Below are positions 53,031 through 56,051 of a DNA stretch of 64,000 nt, one piece after another (positions within the stretch are counted from its first letter, which is position 1; the number at the start of each line of letters is the position of its first letter). Source of the stretch: Ixodes scapularis (lineage: Eukaryota > Arthropoda > Arachnida > Ixodida > Ixodidae); the NCBI RefSeq assembly GCF_016920785.2, contig NW_024609836.1:12616018-12680017 (forward strand), in the 5' to 3' direction. The position numbers were made by a program, and so were the translations under genes. Under the pieces are notes generated by a model. The model made no database searches and was not told the DNA's origin. It was given only the letters and a program-made list of their open reading frames with translations.

Positions 53031-54426
53031 ATAGCCAGCGATGTGTCTGCCTTTTTGTTTGTCTGGTGTGTGTGTCCTTCCAATGTTCAGCTGGCATCTT
53101 AACAAACTAAAGTCAGAACCACTTACGACGGGCTTTACCTTGTACTACCCTGGCCCCAGTTTGCCGTACGACTAGACAACTATTAACAGGTGCGAGCTTT
53201 GGTATGCCATATATGCAAAGGCAAAACTAGTGAATATAGTCCTTTTTAAACAGCGAACAACAAGATTGTACGGTACGCAAAGTGCCCACAACGTCTGCGA
53301 CGTGCACTATTGCCACATTTTCCTTCCGTGTCGGCTCCTCCGTACCAAAGCTTTTCCACTCCGTGTTCCTCACAGAGCCCCTTCGATTTCAGTCAACCGA
53401 ACCACTTCTACCAAGGTCTCAAGGAATGCAAGTAGTGCATCAACATTTAAGGAGTTTCGAGGGCTCTCGAAAAACAAATCGAGGGTATTTTAAGGTTTTC
53501 AAGGGGCTGTGGGAATGCTAGGGTAGTGCAAGGAAGGGGGGAAGTTTTTCACTACCACAACCGGCCCGAACAGAGCAAACAACACTAGTAATAAGCCTTT
53601 CTAAAAAATTCAATAAGGCCTCTTGTCAATCCGACATTGCACTGCGTGGCGCGGGAAATTGTGGGGCTGTTCTGATGTACCGTCAAGCCAGCTCGTAGGC
53701 TCCATACACCCATGAAGTGGCTGAATTATTTTTCTCTTACCACTGCGAGTTCAGAACACATCACAAAGACGGTACATACCCCATTTTGTCATCATTCTAG
53801 TTTCTTTTCATTCAGATATAGCGAAATGCTATATCTGAATGCTCCAGTTTATGAGCACTCCTTCATGTGCCATTCATCAGATTGCCCTAGTGCATCAAAA
53901 AAGGCGATGGGAGGTGCTGCACATTTCCGGAATGGTCCATCAAAAGAAAAAAACTGTATCTCACCCTCTCCAAGACGGGGGCCTCGTCTCCAACGCGCAG
54001 CTCCGCGAGGGTATCTTTGGCGTCAAGCTCGATGCCCGCATGGTCGCCCTTCTTCTGAAACGTCACCACGGGCTCTCCGATAAGGTTCACCTCCGTCTTC
54101 TTGTCGGCCAGTATCCGGTCGCGAACCACCGCGTCGAAGCTGGAGTAGCTTCCGGACGGCGTGTTGTCCTCGGCCGGACTGGCGGCGCCGGACGTCGGCC
54201 GCAGTCCAGCGGTCGCCGCGCTCAGTCTTCTGTTCAGGGTGTCGGGGCAGAGGCTGACCCTGCGGCCAAGGAAGAGTTCGGGGGGAATGTAGCTGTCCCT
54301 CCGGACCGGGAGCAGGCTCTCCCGACGGCCGCCCGCAAACGCCTCCACCAGCAGACTGTCCCGGCGTGCGCGGACAAAGCCCTCCGGGACTAGGCTGTCC
54401 CGGCGAGAGCCAGACATCATCTGCGA
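889..54426 (-). CDS. Two-pore channel (TPC family, most TPC3/TPC2-like), 3' end outside window
   Basis: This gene spans 14 exons and 735 codons counted from the ATG at 54420. The product should be a homodimeric endolysosomal or plasma-membrane cation channel with two six-helix domains. Seen in order are: an N-terminal tail with six RRxS motifs (residues 1-152); a pre-S1 segment LVRDAM..ERAVR (161-180); IS1-S4 with S4 charges R286, R289, R292; the S4-S5 linker VRRAVRNIRNTL and IS5; pore I TTANHPDVMMP (370-380); IS6 FMNIILAVIY; a linker with an EF-hand loop (480-491); IIS1-S4 with R628, R631, K634, R637; IIS5 VYYVYAVIGMELF; and pore II VVNQWH (730-735). Every splice phase agrees between neighbours. 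Typical TPCs are about 750-820 aa, so only IIS6 and the C-terminus are missing. Four basic residues in IIS4 resemble the voltage-sensing TPC1/TPC3 type rather than TPC2. Paralogue assignment is uncertain. A 5' non-coding exon may exist upstream. Confidence 0.92.
1103..3312 (-). other. TPC intron 13, no recognised feature
   Basis: This 2.2 kb interval separates the IIS4-S5 exon from the pore II exon. I saw no coding similarity, no paired terminal inverted repeats and no tandem array. A few open frames of 60-80 codons are short and unsupported. Confidence 0.6.
3313..3382 (-). CDS. TPC exon 13: IIS4-S5 linker and start of IIS5
   Basis: The acceptor reads TTGCTTAG and the donor is GTGAGT. The exon encodes (K)FRGIINTITNLGPSILTFGG then VLF, residues 641-664, the amphipathic linker and first turns of IIS5. 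It joins exon 12 in phase 2 (AA|A, lysine 641) and exon 14 in phase 0. Confidence 0.9.
3486..3567 (-). CDS. TPC exon 12: IIS4 voltage-sensor helix
   Basis: The acceptor follows TACATTTCAG and the donor is GTAAGT. It encodes residues 614-641, with LDILLVLRVLRLVKLIRNFK carrying basic residues at every third position (R628, R631, K634, R637). In the family, arginines here make TPC1 and TPC3 voltage-dependent, while TPC2 has lost one. From sequence alone I infer a working voltage sensor. Confidence 0.93.
4446..5685 (+). mobile_element. pogo/Tigger-like non-autonomous DNA transposon, family P1, copy 1
   Basis: This is the first of several copies of a roughly 1.2 kb family with ends of the type TA-CAGTRTAGACCRCWTA and a TA target duplication. 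The left terminus here is slightly decayed (tagtagagaccac); the right terminus is GGTCTACACTG followed by TA. The interior is CpG-rich and contains a CT microsatellite near 4950. No intact transposase is present. Open frames in the interior are short and not conserved in phase between copies. Related copies are at 17513, 18794, 25990 and 32702. Superfamily assignment rests on the CAG terminus and TA duplication. Confidence 0.8.
5690..6620. other. Unassigned intronic sequence within TPC intron 11
   Basis: A minus-strand open frame of 221 codons (5800-6465) is not similar to anything I know, lacks a clear codon pattern, and overlaps a plus-strand open frame. The 3' half (6240-6540) is GC-rich and probably another old repeat. 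I do not call a gene. Confidence 0.4.
6624..6797. mobile_element. 174 bp pogo/Tigger-like MITE with TA duplication
   Basis: Terminal inverted repeats CAGTTGAACCTCGATTTAGC and the matching TGAGGTTCAACTG are flanked by TA on both sides (6622-6623 and 6798-6799). The interior repeats the phrase cgttaaatcggga three times in diverged form. It has no coding capacity. Confidence 0.88.
7104..7171 (-). CDS. TPC exon 11: IIS3 helix
   Basis: A 68 nt exon flanked by TTTTCGCAG and GTGAGT. It encodes residues 591-614, (V)FDVVIIGSALIGAVYEEIIG, the IIS3 segment with the conserved N-V-F-D turn formed across the junction with exon 10. It enters in phase 2 and exits in phase 1. Confidence 0.92.
7954..8239. mobile_element. 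MITE with AAGGCRCGTTCACAC ends
   Basis: The left end AAGGCACGTTCACACAGGCG is the inverted match of the right end, which reads GGTGTGAACGCGCCTT. The interior repeats gcgactagatcgcatcg several times on both strands. No coding sequence is present. The target duplication is unclear, so I leave the superfamily open. Confidence 0.7.
8430..8594 (-). CDS. TPC exon 10: IIS1-S2
   Basis: The acceptor follows GTTCCAG and the donor is GTAAGT. It encodes residues 536-590: IIS1 RYVFDLLILINAILIGLD and IIS2 FFLTVFTLEILLKIYTFG, ending IRFIKQAWN before the split valine. ExLLKxYxxG at the end of S2 is a hallmark of domain II in this family. Phases 2 and 2 match the neighbours. Confidence 0.93.
8595..10159 (-). 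other. TPC intron 9, first part, nothing recognised
   Basis: This is a 1.5 kb AT-rich stretch with a short G-run near 8700 and no identifiable repeat termini or coding similarity. Confidence 0.55.
10160..10998. mobile_element. 839 bp TA-flanked transposon with CCGTATTTACTCGCA ends
   Basis: The left terminus CCGTATTTACTCGCACAATG is the inverted match of the right terminus CATTCTGCGAGTAAATACGG. TA lies on each side (10158-10159, 10999-11000). The interior is a run of about three diverged direct repeats of roughly 150 bp, each ending in a long A tract and containing aagcttgcaaaaggcggc. Open frames up to 119 codons over this area are low-complexity Lys/Arg or Phe strings and are not genes. A relative with related ends sits at 33782. 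Confidence 0.85.
11140..11175. repeat. C-rich simple tract
   Basis: A cytosine run interrupted by a few T residues, of no evident function. Confidence 0.7.
12054..12393. mobile_element. hAT-superfamily MITE with 8-bp target duplication
   Basis: The ends read CAGTGGTTCTCAAATGGGGG and, at the other side, TTGAGAACCACTG. The flanking octamers CCATAAAC (12046-12053) and CCATAAGC (12394-12401) match at seven of eight positions, the hAT hallmark. It is 340 bp long with no coding capacity. The CAGTGGTTCTCAA terminus is shared by widespread hAT families, some of which are known to move horizontally among animals. Confidence 0.88.
13015..13159 (-). CDS. TPC exon 9: end of EF-hand loop and linker to domain II
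   Basis: The acceptor follows TTTGTGCAG and the donor is GTGAGT. It encodes residues 488-536. The first three codons (D488, L, P, then D491) complete the EF-hand loop begun in exon 8; the exiting helix is FMYLADLLNVRVI. The remainder, ending MLIRNMTAH, leads into IIS1. It enters in phase 1 (G|AC) and leaves in phase 2. Confidence 0.92.
14431..14619 (-). pseudogene. GIY-YIG endonuclease fragment of a Penelope-like element
   Basis: The 62-residue minus-strand frame retains the KIPL.C, GQ(T/S)G.C(I)NVRL.EH and GHLAVH.RDC blocks of the C-terminal endonuclease. The canonical GIxYKI begins as GIIYKI. The upstream polymerase is absent, so this is a dead 5'-truncated copy. Confidence 0.8.
14711..14783 (+). 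ncRNA. tRNA-Gly(TCC)-like sequence, probably pseudogene or SINE head
   Basis: Box A-like TGGCCTAACGGTT, an anticodon loop CTTCCAC and box B-like GGTGCGAATCC are spaced as in a tRNA. The T stem CCAGG/CCTGG pairs, but box B has one mismatch to the consensus and the acceptor stem does not close. It interrupts the right arm of a Penelope-like fold-back, replacing the endonuclease core. I judge it non-functional as a tRNA. Confidence 0.5.
15432..15640 (+). mobile_element. Possible decayed hAT terminus
   Basis: CAGGGGTCTCCAAACATTCTG starting near 15434 is the typical outward end of a hAT-type element, but I cannot find a matching inverted terminus or octamer duplication nearby. It is reported as a fragment only. 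Confidence 0.35.
15650..16282. other. Unassigned part of TPC intron 8
   Basis: Short overlapping open frames (15695-15984) in a GC-richer patch have no recognisable similarity. Nothing else is evident up to exon 8. Confidence 0.4.
16283..16484 (-). CDS. TPC exon 8: inter-domain linker with most of an EF-hand loop
   Basis: The acceptor follows CACTTCGCAG and the donor is GTGAGT. It encodes residues 421-488. KRDNLSKAFDLLKV and FVITFSRFATLLDKI match the degenerate first EF-like unit of animal TPC linkers. The second unit begins KKILWYVL then D-Q-N-G-D-N-R-V and is completed by exon 9 as D-L-P-D. This gives D480, N482, D484, R486, D488 and D491 at loop positions 1, 3, 5, 7, 9 and 12, close to a canonical calcium-binding loop. 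Confidence 0.92.
17513..18666 (-). mobile_element. pogo/Tigger-like family P1, copy 2 (inverted)
   Basis: Complete ends CAGTGTAGACCACATATAAC and GGTCTATACTG are flanked by TA (17511-17512, 18667-18668). Relative to copy 1 the element lies in opposite orientation. The interior is colinear with the other copies and has no intact transposase. Open frames on either strand are shadows of shared repeat sequence. Confidence 0.85.
18794..19690 (+). mobile_element. pogo/Tigger-like family P1, copy 3 (3'-truncated)
   Basis: The left end CAGTATAGACCACATAA is preceded by TA. The body matches copies 1 and 2 through gacgccgttaa near 19690, after which unrelated sequence begins (ccccatagagaatacacgagg). The right terminus is missing. 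With copy 2 it forms a convergent inverted pair 130 bp apart. Confidence 0.8.
19691..20060. other. AT-rich unassigned sequence in TPC intron 7
   Basis: This interval replaces the lost end of the truncated pogo-like copy. It is AT-rich and contains no recognisable terminus or coding similarity. Confidence 0.4.
20061..20660. other. GC-rich patch with overlapping open frames, function unknown
   Basis: A plus-strand frame of 190 codons (20061-20633), another of 138 codons and minus-strand frames coexist here. This is what a GC-rich repeat gives rather than a gene. No domain, signal or splice structure supports coding. Confidence 0.4.
20725..20940 (+). mobile_element. Fragment of the ccggtgttt hAT family
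   Basis: This stretch is colinear with the intact element at 29146-29960 (shared phrases ttccggtgtttattt, ggtgtatt, ttccaatt.tattcacat) but lacks both termini. It is an old 216 bp remnant. Confidence 0.7.
21185..21360. repeat. Imperfect repeat array built on TGACGTCA-like and cacgtgac motifs
   Basis: About six diverged units alternate (t)gacgtcatcttacgtgatcacg. A perfect local palindrome GACGTCAGTTC-atac-GAACTGACGTC spans the left unit. TGACGTCA is the palindromic CRE core, but the repetition looks like transposon subterminal structure or a minisatellite as much as a regulator. Confidence 0.6.
21361..23974. other. Intron 7 interior, no recognised features
   Basis: This is a mixed-composition stretch with short A and T runs (22386-22425, 23010-23085). 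I see no coding similarity or complete transposon termini. A minus-strand frame ending near 23528 has a Cys-rich phrase that could be a decayed LINE tail, but it is too weak to call. Confidence 0.4.
23975..24040 (+). repeat. G-rich microsatellite (GGGA/GGGT), possible G-quadruplex
   Basis: Runs of three or more G residues recur at short spacing over about 60 bp, including (GGGA)n. It is antisense to the channel gene and within its intron 7. Overlapping Gly/Arg or Pro frames are low complexity. Confidence 0.8.
24041..25640. other. Intron 7 interior, simple tracts only
   Basis: It contains T and A runs near 24250 and 24340 and no recognised coding sequence or repeat termini. Confidence 0.45.
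25690..25989. other. CpG-rich unassigned sequence
   Basis: GC-rich sequence containing ggcgccatct, a phrase seen again near 6500. It abuts the truncated pogo-like copy at 25990 and is probably another repeat. Confidence 0.35.
26325..26428 (+). pseudogene. THAP zinc-finger exon of a transposon
   Basis: The frame from ATG reads MPRSCVAVNHTKMYKKSAG followed by VRFYKFPAHSERHRR, matching the THAP pattern M-P-x-x-C-x-(V)-x-N, with FYKFP and the basic RR stretch. The second metal-binding cysteine after V-N is replaced by histidine. A GTGAAT donor-like site follows RR. The rest of the domain (invariant W, later C..H) is not found downstream, so the copy is broken. Confidence 0.65.
26688..27172. repeat. 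GTTACT/AGTAAC-rich interspersed element
   Basis: The hexamer GTTAC or its complement GTAAC occurs more than twenty times, concentrated at both ends (26688-26760 and 27030-27172), leaving an AT-rich middle. This is a nested repeat inside the THAP-bearing transposon. Confidence 0.7.
27272..27580 (-). pseudogene. Frameshifted transposon-associated domain
   Basis: The minus frame reads PDYLSSLHEPERRRYRNKL, then DSYAANKACWTFDVKWLP and DVVVYLVF. This resembles the conserved W..DV..WP..... DIxxYLVF......KAYKSLEAYNYF segment of tick and other arthropod multi-domain proteins. After YLVF the similarity continues in another frame (SPSQFTADTE, then after stops KAYDYFERIS). At least one frameshift and two stops mark it as dead. 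Confidence 0.55.
28101..28227 (-). CDS. TPC exon 7: end of pore I and IS6
   Basis: The acceptor follows TTTCTTTTTCAG and the donor is GTAGGA. It encodes residues 378-420, (M)MPAYNDNSLFAIFFVVYTL then ICLYIFMNIILAVIYFNYRE. N-I-x-L-A-V-I-Y-x-N-Y-R is the diagnostic end of IS6 in TPCs. It joins exon 6 in phase 2 to give PDV-MM-PAY. Confidence 0.95.
28324..28425 (-). CDS. TPC exon 6: pore I loop and selectivity filter I
   Basis: The acceptor follows TTTATGAACAG and the donor is GTAAGC. It encodes residues 344-378, (R)SLFYPDGRPYFRDYFDIYF then SLYVLVTTANHPDV. The T-T-A-N filter I signature (370-373) is intact. The intron between exons 6 and 7 is only 96 bp, by far the shortest in the gene. Confidence 0.95.
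28440..29110. other. Unassigned sequence in TPC intron 5
   Basis: An open stretch at 28800-29020 reads as hydrophobic residues on the minus strand (GTSGLVVVESFVGFIDILAT) and as an acidic segment on the plus strand. Neither strand carries flanking splice signals or recognisable homology. It is possibly a decayed element. Confidence 0.3.
29146..29960. mobile_element. hAT-superfamily element, 815 bp, exact 8-bp duplication AATATAAG
   Basis: The termini TAGGGTGTGTACTTTCCGG and CCGGAAAATACACACCCTA are inverted matches. AATATAAG is present exactly on each side (29138-29145 and 29961-29968). The interior repeats ccggtgtttttcggttttaacc several times near the right end. It has no intact transposase. 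A decayed relative is at 20725. Confidence 0.92.
30384..30558. repeat. Penelope-type 3'-UTR palindrome (arms about 60 bp)
   Basis: The arm catcttggttttaaaagcgc...acgacgg is followed by a 56 bp spacer containing caagcgctcactggcaactg and then the exact inverse arm. The motif gac(g/a)agcgctnac..caactg is shared with the Penelope-derived palindromes near 50800 and 30850. Confidence 0.8.
30815..31128. repeat. Second Penelope-type fold-back
   Basis: The left arm gcaaaggacaaggacaaaaa at 30823 is the diverged inverse of ttttttgtccttgtctgttg near 31093. The spacer holds actggacaagtgctgacactc, the same signature motif as other fold-backs. It has no coding region. Confidence 0.65.
31681..31799 (-). CDS. 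TPC exon 5: IS4-S5 linker and IS5
   Basis: The acceptor follows TTTCTCAAAG and the donor is GTACCT. It encodes residues 305-344, VRRAVRNIRNTLKEIVYALI then LLFMSIALFSLLALKLFQR. RRAxRNIRxTL and the FSLxALKLF end of S5 are strong family signatures. The basic linker occupies the site where TPC1 and TPC2 bind PI(3,5)P2; whether this channel does so cannot be told. Confidence 0.95.
31893..32563. mobile_element. 671 bp TA-flanked pogo/Tigger-like element
   Basis: The left end CAGAGGAACCTCGATTATGC and right end TAATCGGGGTTCCACTG are inverted partners, and TA flanks both (31891-31892, 32564-32565). Interior open frames are short. The subterminal sequence resembles the 174 bp MITE at 6624 (cctcgatt). 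Confidence 0.85.
32702..34677 (+). mobile_element. pogo/Tigger-like family P1, copy 5, containing a nested element
   Basis: The left terminus CAGTATAGACCACTTACAAC, right terminus GGTCTACACTG and TA duplications are intact (32700-32701, 34678-34679). At 33780 a TA site is interrupted by the 873 bp element 33782-34654. The remaining about 1.1 kb matches copies 1-4. Confidence 0.88.
33782..34654. mobile_element. 873 bp TA-flanked transposon nested in family P1 copy 5
   Basis: The ends CCGTATTTGCACGAATATAA and TTATATTCGTGCAAATACGG are perfect inverted repeats with TA on each side. They are related to the ends of the element at 10160. The interior carries tandem gccaagccaag near 34105 and overlapping open frames of 137-164 codons on the plus strand that show no recognisable domain; I regard them as incidental. 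Confidence 0.88.
35581..35832 (-). CDS. TPC exon 4: IS2-S4
   Basis: The acceptor follows GTGCGCAG and the donor is GTCGGT. It encodes residues 221-304 in phase 0 at both ends: ATMLVESCCLAFYTFRLVQA, then FWKDAKNLVVMVVVGATIVD (S3) and LALRCTRPLRPLLMVNFAEN (S4). S4 charges R286, R289, R292 are spaced by three. This exon is markedly GC-rich compared with the intron around it. Confidence 0.95.
36290..36592 (+). pseudogene. C-terminal remnant of a LINE reverse transcriptase protein
   Basis: The frame contains CQTCGKKVETVEHLVL, the C-x2-C-x(n)-E-T-x-x-H motif that closes many Jockey/R1/CR1-type polymerases. The final cysteine of the knuckle is replaced (LLSEH) and nothing upstream is coding. It is a 5'-truncated dead copy. 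Confidence 0.55.
37610..38460 (+). mobile_element. Nested hAT element with BED-finger ORF
   Basis: The ends CAGTGTTGCCAA and TTGGCAGCACTG are inverted partners. The flanks GTTTCAAG (37602-37609) and GTTCCAAG (38461-38468) agree at seven of eight positions. It is 851 bp and carries a BED zinc-finger reading frame but no RNase-H-like transposase core, so it is non-autonomous or an exonised fragment. Confidence 0.9.
37876..38157 (+). CDS. BED-type zinc finger protein fragment (hAT-derived), 93 codons
   Basis: From ATG the frame encodes MGRVKSTQKFREDWLLEVPG at 37954 onwards, followed by ARCRYCRTELSAKHVDF and VAHAETKKY. C-x2-C with H-x(4-5)-[KH] spacing and the aromatic W match the BED finger that N-terminally binds DNA in hAT transposases; the last zinc ligand appears as K-Y instead of K-H. 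The frame terminates soon after. It may be a relic or a small DNA-binding repressor. Transcription is unknown. Confidence 0.55.
   Translation: MPPFCVRTFEQHEYSNVPLTFSSLLREMGRVKSTQKFREDWLLEVPGDSRRARCRYCRTELSAKHVDFVAHAETKKYVWAAAPFSSGRQITMS
39367..39906 (+). other. Open reading frame of 179 codons, unrecognised
   Basis: A continuous plus-strand frame starts MARAQRLFELAHYKERSRT and ends LCKELECEAVGS. No domain is recognised. Its residue usage is not low complexity, so it may be a decayed transposon ORF. It lies antisense within TPC intron 3 and shows no splice signals. Confidence 0.3.
40281..40401 (-). CDS. TPC exon 3: IS1
   Basis: The acceptor follows GTCTGCCGCAG and the donor is GTAGGC. It encodes residues 180-220, (R)IYTMYHHWALQLLLYVFIMV then HHLLAVFERPAVSGWELPIW. 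A second upstream AG (TTTCCCAG near 40437) would not fit the phase-2 junction with exon 2; the chosen site yields ERAVR-IYTMY, matching the family R-(L)-Y-x-x-Y. The helix is typical IS1 and the tail ends F-x-E-x-P. Confidence 0.93.
40973..41040 (+). ncRNA. tRNA-like sequence, probably SINE head or pseudogene
   Basis: Box A-like TAGCTCAGTGAGC and a perfect box B GGTTCAATCC are spaced as in a tRNA, and TCGGC/GCCGA pairs as an anticodon stem with loop TTCCAC. The acceptor stem closes poorly (GGG..ACC only). The anticodon loop has six bases, so I call a tRNA-derived repeat. Confidence 0.55.
42687..42790. repeat. 104 bp near-perfect palindrome of Penelope 3'-end type
   Basis: ggaaacagcgcg...acagacgacgatgaagaa on the left is the inverse of ttcgtcttcgtctgttttgc...gctgttttcc on the right, around tgagcgcagcgctcg. 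The outer phrase matches the ends of the 748 bp palindrome at 50772. Confidence 0.75.
42850..43343 (+). pseudogene. Helitron-like protein remnant
   Basis: The frame from 43068 encodes EAKHKREARRQQLSTPAEQF and FRREFVANPFVVTCGVCDQL then WFAGDIS. Basic repeats of the form RR..EAR followed by F..NPF...C.VCDRLWF occur near the N-terminus of arthropod Helitron Rep-helicase proteins. Similarity upstream requires a frame change and the Rep motif is absent, so it is a fragment. Confidence 0.45.
43382..43400 (-). mobile_element. Solo terminus of pogo-like family P1
   Basis: The phrase actataagtggtctatactg followed by TA is the inverse of the family P1 left end. No matching partner lies within reach, so this is an orphan end. 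Confidence 0.6.
43427..43902. mobile_element. Harbinger-like MITE H1, copy 1, with TAA duplication
   Basis: The ends GGCCCGCTTCAGACGGGGCA and its inverse GTCTGAAGCGGGCC are flanked by TAA (43424-43426, 43903-43905). A 3-bp TWA duplication is typical of PIF/Harbinger. The interior contains gttgctggcgggttgttcc and cacgtgacaccc, shared with copies at 59845 and 60338. Confidence 0.85.
44607..44993 (+). pseudogene. LTR-retrotransposon gag-like fragment
   Basis: The distal part of this 128-codon frame reads EIARWERYRILSGLHLRNTG then SRVSTFLHAMGREAEDIF. It resembles the W..RFERYR..SGL.......QV.TLLY.MG.EAEDIL block of tick Ty3-like gag proteins. No protease, polymerase or LTR is adjacent. It is a relic carried inside the TIR element. 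Confidence 0.5.
45126..45330 (+). repeat. caactgggaccagttg tandem/subterminal array
   Basis: About a dozen imperfect 16-20 bp units, many self-complementary. Together with 43905-44160 they mark the two subterminal zones of one transposon. Confidence 0.75.
45690..45865 (+). repeat. (CCCT)n / poly-C microsatellite
   Basis: Uninterrupted ccct units give way to ccccct and then a C run. The G-rich strand is the channel gene's coding strand, so the pre-mRNA of intron 2 would carry (AGGG)n, a possible G-quadruplex former 290-540 nt downstream of exon 2. Pro/Ser and Gly/Arg open frames over it are artefacts. Confidence 0.92.
46154..46236 (-). CDS. TPC exon 2: pre-S1 segment
   Basis: The acceptor follows CATTTTTCAG and the donor is GTGTGT. 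It encodes residues 153-180, DLILAGALVRDAMDSYHSDF then QMTERAV(R). The A-x-x-V-x-D-A pattern and ...RAVR-Y match the start of domain I in TPC2/TPC3. The alternative donor GTGAGG five bases upstream would break the phase with exon 3. Confidence 0.9.
46440..47300 (+). repeat. 23-bp minisatellite, unit atgttactactgcctttgtcaca
   Basis: Roughly 27 contiguous diverged copies run to about 47070, with a few more near 47230-47300 after a non-repeat gap. Because 23 is not a multiple of three, every frame cycles through the same 23-residue string over three units, giving artificial long open frames such as those starting at 46590. Confidence 0.92.
50545..50772. repeat. Fold-back element with about 90 bp arms
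   Basis: actaaatcagtcattttcag...ttaccactcgtggagcagg is mirrored by cctgctccacgagtggtaac...ctgaaaatgactgatttagt around a GC-rich loop (50635-50690). The right tip is the target site of the Penelope insertion. Confidence 0.8.
50773..51547. mobile_element. Penelope-like element inserted as a near-perfect head-to-head palindrome, 12-bp duplication
   Basis: CTGATTTAGTGG occurs at 50761-50772 and again at 51548-51559, bracketing the insertion. Positions 50772-51519 form a gapless palindrome centred at 51145/51146 with only about three mismatches per arm that I could see. Each arm encodes, outward-facing, the end of the Penelope endonuclease (HLPLHCGTCKCHPDFNKITI, GRGADKTAREILEAYGIKKE) and a 3' UTR with acaggacgagcgctgaactg. 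Confidence 0.85.
51129..51380 (+). pseudogene. Penelope-like endonuclease C-terminal fragment (right arm)
   Basis: The frame contains TAGGHLPLHCGTCKCHPDF and REILEAYGIKKEGEQNCVSQ, the H-x-x-x-H-C-x-x-C and EA--I motifs that follow the GIY-YIG core in Penelope-like elements. The minus-strand twin occupies 50911-51160. Both are 5'-truncated. Confidence 0.8.
52657..52771 (-). other. Possible coding fragment with PXA-like helix, unassigned
   Basis: Minus-strand sequence reads EAEITAVVRELAAKGVLQPF then FELLKQIAFSDYLDFSLHG, followed by GTATGC as a possible donor. VxRExxxxGVLxPxxxLL resembles the PXA segment of sorting nexins. Its phase does not fit between TPC exons 1 and 2, so it is not part of the channel. 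It may be a captured exon or chance. Confidence 0.3.
52975..53050. repeat. Palindrome around a (TA)n microsatellite
   Basis: gcacatcgctggccacaaca is mirrored by tgttatagccagcgatgtg with about 30 bp of TA repeat at the axis. The right flank (gtctggtgtgtgtgtccttcc) looks like another Penelope-type 3' UTR. Confidence 0.75.
53965..54426 (-). CDS. TPC exon 1 (first coding exon): N-terminal cytosolic tail
   Basis: After the acceptor GTGTCTTGCAG the exon reads TCGCAG then ATG ATG, giving 152 residues to the GTGAGA donor in phase 0. The frame is open upstream, but the strong acceptor suggests a non-coding exon precedes, so the ATG at 54420 is chosen. Six RRxS motifs put serines at 9, 22, 35, 43, 56 and 67. 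The rest, e.g. KKTEVNLIGEPVVTF, is acidic to neutral and not shared with vertebrate TPCs that I know. Mild GC-richness matches exon 4. The long antisense frame on the plus strand is a shadow. Confidence 0.8.
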
Positions 54427-54479
54427 CTGCAAGACACGTGGATGTGGGTTCAGTGCAGCGAAGCGGAATCCCCAAGTTC

Positions 54480-54712
54480 CGCGAAAGTGGGCGGGCGGCA
54501 AGTGCGTAAGCATTGGTCCGGCTGGAGTTGGATAATAAAACTGGGTCCCAACTGGATCGAAATTATACTTAATCGAGCTGGATTGCAACGAGACTTAATC
54601 CGGCTGGACGAAACTGGATCAGGCTGAACCAAAATTTAGCTTAGTCAAGCCAGATGCAGTTGCGGCTGGATCCAGCTGGGACCGGTGCCAACTGAACAAA
54701 TTTTCATCTGGG
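54480..54712 (+). mobile_element. Terminal fragment of the CAGGCGAAAATTT family
   Basis: gctgggaccggtgccaactg followed by AAATTTTCATCTGGGCA repeats the right-end architecture of the element ending at 45352. Upstream ctggatc-rich units stand for its subterminal array. The other end is not seen. It begins within 60 bp of the first TPC coding exon. Confidence 0.55.
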
Positions 54713-56040
54713 CACATTCACGCATTGTGCGACTGCTATTTCAGTCAAAGCTAACGAGTTATTTTTCGCTACAAAAGATCTTGAGAAGAGACCTCCCGAA
54801 TGCTTTAGAGTGGCAGCCGATGTCTCAAGAAGGGGTATAGCTGCCTTCAGGTAGTCATTAAAAAAGTATCTTTTCAAGGTCGGTATGTACAGGGTGTTAT
54901 CGATACCAGGCTCACTCTAAAAATCAATCGATGCAGCGATCTCAAATTTTCATCCGAGGTGTATTTTAGTGGTGTGTTTTACCTTGTAAAACTTCCAAGA
55001 AAAAGCTCTCTTCCTGGGGATAATGAGACATACACCCTTTCCACGATCAATGGCAGACGACGATGCAGGTGACCCAGGAGGGTTGTGCTGGTGGCGCCAT
55101 TTCCCGATAAGCACAGCGAGCAGGCAATACACTTAGTCAAGAGCAGTCAAGCACATGACACTATTGTCTGCTCTGCGCTAACCCCATACACGTAAATAAA
55201 AGTTTCTAGCAAGCAAGCACTCAGTCATGTGAGTCGTCATCCACCGTTGACCGTGGCAAGGATGTTGGTCCTATTTTTCGCAAAAAGGAAGCTGTCTTTA
55301 AATTTCCCCGACGTAAAAGGCACTGCTAAAATACACCTTTGGTGAAAACTTCAGATCTCTACATGCAGGTGTCAATTGTAAAACGATTCTGAGTATTGAT
55401 AATGCTCCATTAATCATATTGAAAGAGGTAAGAAGCACGACACGGCTAGCACAAACAAGCGATCGCAAGTCTTCCTTGTTTAGCTCTTACGATTAAAAGG
55501 CTGCACTTAAAAATACCATTATGGTGGAAAGTAGTGATGTTGGGGTTCAATTTAAACTGTTAAGGTTGGTACGCTTGTCAACACCTTGTTTGTACAATAT
55601 GCGGCAAGTGGTCAAAGTCGTTTTCGCACTAGCTGTATCTTTCATTGTACAATGTGTGCTGCAACTGTATGCTGCATGGCACTGTTGGTGCAAACACCAT
55701 TGGCAGTGTTCTGCATTTTACATTGAAATGGCATTCGCAAGTATCAAATTTTACCACTTGGATTAGTGCACTAATGAGCACTTTCCACCACACTATAGTA
55801 GCATTGATGACCACTTATAGAACTTAAAAGGAAAACAAAGGAAACCAGCTACCATTTGTTTGCACTAAGAGTGTCAAACTCTGTAGAAGCTTAGCTATGC
55901 AAAAAAAAAAAAAAGCTTCCAATTTAATGTTAACAAACATTTATTAAAATATATAACAAACATCATTTAACAAAACCTTTTACAAACTCTTTTAGCAATC
56001 AAGTTCTACCTTATTTTAAATGTATGCAACTAAACATACA
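54713..56040. other. Intergenic, no gene recognised
   Basis: Nothing clearly functional. tggtggaaagtagtgatg (55520) and gcactttccaccacactata (55778) form weakly matching inverted phrases that may be MITE ends. An A-run lies near 55900. Confidence 0.4.
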
Positions 56041-56051
56041 AACTTTCAAGA

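Noticed and set aside
53839..54393. 184-codon plus-strand ORF
   Set aside because: It is the antisense of the first TPC coding exon, whose GC bias keeps the complementary frame open. It has no splice logic or homology of its own.
889..54426. Voltage-gated calcium or sodium channel (four-domain) gene
   Set aside because: There are only two six-helix domains, the filters are TAN and VNQ, and the pre-S1 and linker motifs are TPC-specific; the EEEE or DEKA loops of four-domain channels are absent.
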